This document shows, piece by piece, positions 60,769-62,188 of a stretch of 62,188 nucleotides of DNA. How positions within the stretch are numbered: the first letter of the stretch is position 1; each line of letters starts with the position of its first letter. The stretch lies in NCBI GenBank assembly GCA_949502025.1, contig CATBCG010000035.1, positions 1-62,188 on the forward strand, read 5' to 3'. A model generated the notes under the pieces. It was not told where the DNA came from, did not search any database, and saw only the letters and a program-made list of their open reading frames with translations. Origin of the DNA: MGBC131033 sp910585655 (GTDB lineage Bacteria; Bacillota; Clostridia; Lachnospirales; Lachnospiraceae). Position numbers and translations under genes: made by a program.

Positions 60769-61803
60769 TCAGTTCTCCTTATACAATAAAATAGAATTGG
60801 TCTTAAAGAATGGAGCGGAGGCTCCGTCCTGTGGGACAGCCACGCAGTAGAAGGTGTTAAACTGCCCAAGCTTGTCCGGGTCGATTACAGCCTCAAGCTC
60901 CATGACACCGCCCTTGCTCAAGGCAACAGAGCAGCAGGTGCTTTCGCCAAGTTTTACCGGATGATGATCCAGGAAAAAAGCGATACTGTAACTTGTTCCG
61001 GCTGTGCCGCACATAGTAAATTGCAGGGTAACAGGAGCGGAGACGCACAGGTTGTCATAGGTGATGCCGCCGTCACAGGAGAACGTATAGTAGATCCCGC
61101 TGTCCAGCGTGTCCATGCTCACACCACCCCAGCCGTGTTTGGGAAGTTCGCTTTCCACATACTGCGCTGTAACTTTTTCCTCCCACACGTCACTCTGCAC
61201 GAAGATTTCCCGGACAGACGGAAGGTCTGAATGGGCGGCAGGCGCGTCCGCATTGAACTGCAATTCAACACGGGAATCCAGCGTTTTATGATACCAGCCA
61301 TAGCTGGATGTGGATTCCATATCCGGCTGGAAGTCCGGGTTTGTGATGCTCACCACGGTCAAGGTCAGCGTATCGCCGATACTGCCGGTCACAGGCTCAA
61401 AGAGGAAAGAACAGCTCTGATCCTCCCCTGCGGAAAAGCTGTGGCAATACTCATACTCCGCTGTGGTATCGTTCACCTTATAGGGCTGGGGCTGGCCGTC
61501 TAAGAACAGGAGAAATCCAACGGTGTCCATCTTGCCGGTGAGGGAAAACTGGTACTCCAGCCGAAACTCGCCGCCGTCATAGGGGAATGGCAGACGCTCC
61601 CCACCCTCAGAAAAATCAGGTGAAGCAGCCGCATGAGTGAGCATCCCCAAGAATCCGGCATCCTCCTCCGCGGCATCAAATGGGTTTGCGGCGACGGCCT
61701 GTGACGGCGGGGGCGTACTGTCTGGAATGGCGTAGTTCCCGCAGGCGGCGAGGGATAAAAGTGCGCCGCATATCAAGGGAACGGCAATCAATCGTTTTCG
61801 CAT
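60769..61803 (-). CDS. lipoprotein, first gene of the ABC-2 operon
   Basis: A 344-residue lipoprotein with lipobox LAAC (Cys21) and a Pro-rich linker, then a mainly beta protein with aspartate-rich turns; no family recognised. The start is ATG 61803 because AAAGGAGG lies six bases upstream; an extension to 61845 is open but unlikely. It ends two bases before the next lipoprotein gene. Together the operon order is lipoprotein, lipoprotein, ATPase (broken), permease, permease-lipoprotein, amidase. Confidence 0.75.
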   Translation of the reverse strand: MRKRLIAVPLICGALLSLAACGNYAIPDSTPPPSQAVAANPFDAAEEDAGFLGMLTHAAASPDFSEGGERLPFPYDGGEFRLEYQFSLTGKMDTVGFLLFLDGQPQPYKVNDTTAEYEYCHSFSAGEDQSCSFLFEPVTGSIGDTLTLTVVSITNPDFQPDMESTSSYGWYHKTLDSRVELQFNADAPAAHSDLPSVREIFVQSDVWEEKVTAQYVESELPKHGWGGVSMDTLDSGIYYTFSCDGGITYDNLCVSAPVTLQFTMCGTAGTSYSIAFFLDHHPVKLGESTCCSVALSKGGVMELEAVIDPDKLGQFNTFYCVAVPQDGASAPFFKTNSILLYKEN

Positions 61804-61869
61804 ACATGGCCTCCTTTGCTTTGATGGACTAAGCATAGCGGGCAAAAGTCAAAATTCGGTCAAGAAAAG

Positions 61870-61904
61870 CGAAATGCCGCCCAAGTTTTTTGGGCGGCAT
61901 TTCG
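61870..61904 (-). terminator. 15-bp perfect hairpin, likely terminator of the upstream gene
   Basis: CGAAATGCCGCCCAA (61870-61884) and TTGGGCGGCATTTCG (61890-61904) pair perfectly around a 5-base loop. On the minus strand it is followed by CTTTTCTTG. It lies between the gene at the window edge and the ABC-2 operon. The 100 bases on to 62005 hold no supported gene. Confidence 0.75.
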
Positions 61905-62005
61905 TTGTAAACACCTATCAAATTTCCCCATTGTCAAAACGGCTGAATGGGCAGTTACTTATTATTGATAACCGCCTGATAAATGAGAAATTTTTCTACG
62001 AAAAT

Positions 62006-62188
62006 TTATTTTATGCCTTCTTCCTTGATCTTATATATTCTAAATGCGCAATCCTTTTCCAGACGAATAGCTGCCCAATTTCTCCCAATCTGTCTCACAA
62101 AATAATTTTCGTCCTCTGGAAATATCTGTTTTGTCATAAATCTTAACAGATCCAGTGCTTTGTCAGATTCTTTCAATACAATTTCAAG
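62006..62188 (-). CDS. unknown protein, C-terminal 60 residues only
   Basis: A minus-strand frame is open from the window edge to a TAA at 62006-62008. The 60 residues (LEIVLKESDKALDLLRFMTK...IGRNWAAIRLEKDCAFRIYK) have the composition of a real soluble protein, with a hydrophobic-helical pattern and basic end, and a hairpin terminator lies 100 bases downstream. The family is not recognised. A plus-strand open frame over the same bases is rejected. Confidence 0.55.
   Translation of the reverse strand, partial: LEIVLKESDKALDLLRFMTKQIFPEDENYFVRQIGRNWAAIRLEKDCAFRIYKIKEEGIK

Noticed and set aside
61874..62146. A 90-codon plus-strand frame at the window end
   Set aside because: It begins in the terminator hairpin and is opposite a better supported minus-strand gene end.
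1..62188. tRNA, rRNA or intact insertion sequence
   Set aside because: No tRNA T-arm pattern, ribosomal RNA stretch or intact transposase frame was found on either strand by eye.

Overview
The window looks like a chromosomal segment of a gut-type Gram-positive clostridium, most likely Lachnospiraceae. This is an inference from moderate GC, AGGAGG-type ribosome sites, lipoproteins with clear lipoboxes, secreted proteins carrying cell-wall-binding repeats, InlB-like repeats and clostridial Fn3/Ig-like modules, and many ABC systems paired with AraC or two-component regulators. No rRNA, tRNA, CRISPR array or intact transposase was seen.

Layout. 1-9.8 kb: the tail of an ABC exporter, a CydDC-like exporter pair with a DUF454 protein, a nitrilase-family hydrolase, a cytoplasmic transglutaminase-fold protein, an AraC-GyrI regulator, a start-less ORF and small unknown proteins. 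9.9-10.9 kb (minus): VanZ-like and Rrf2 proteins. 11.2-25.4 kb (plus): an eleven-gene run of exported or membrane proteins (propeller/Fn3, WG repeats, Big2/InlB repeats, wall-binding repeats, three transglutaminase-fold proteins, a GH25 lysozyme) built around an MBOAT O-acyltransferase and an AlgJ/DltD-like partner. It reads as a surface-polymer acylation and wall-remodelling locus and is the best candidate here for an undescribed system.

25.4-36.5 kb: a defence and mobile-element zone. It holds a wrecked AbiE toxin-antitoxin pair, relaxase and zinc-ribbon scraps, then a minus-strand operon of type III restriction-modification type (Mod, Res) with a DUF1016 nuclease, a small protein, a DUF4391 protein ended early by an in-frame TAG, and an SNF2 helicase broken by two internal deletions. 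Mod, Res and the nuclease are open; the promoter-proximal helicase and DUF4391 are damaged.

36.7-46.2 kb (minus): a zinc-ribbon protein, a two-component system with its FtsX/MacB-type ABC transporter, and a heterodimeric ABC exporter with one degenerate ATPase site. 46.3-53.1 kb (plus): two AraC regulators, a solute-binding lipoprotein without permeases, and two tandem MBL hydrolases; three TTTGCAAA palindromes spaced exactly 18 bp precede the binding-protein promoter. 53.2-55.1 kb: a small membrane protein and an M18 aminopeptidase whose 3' end is tandemly duplicated. 55.3-61.8 kb (minus): two lipoproteins, an ABC-2 ATPase gutted by an internal deletion, one permease, a permease-lipoprotein fusion and a wall amidase.

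A recurring theme is gene decay: three large internal deletions, at least three one-base frameshifts and one nonsense change, all inferred from what the fragments spell in adjacent frames. They may be genuine drift or assembly/sequencing errors; read mapping would decide.
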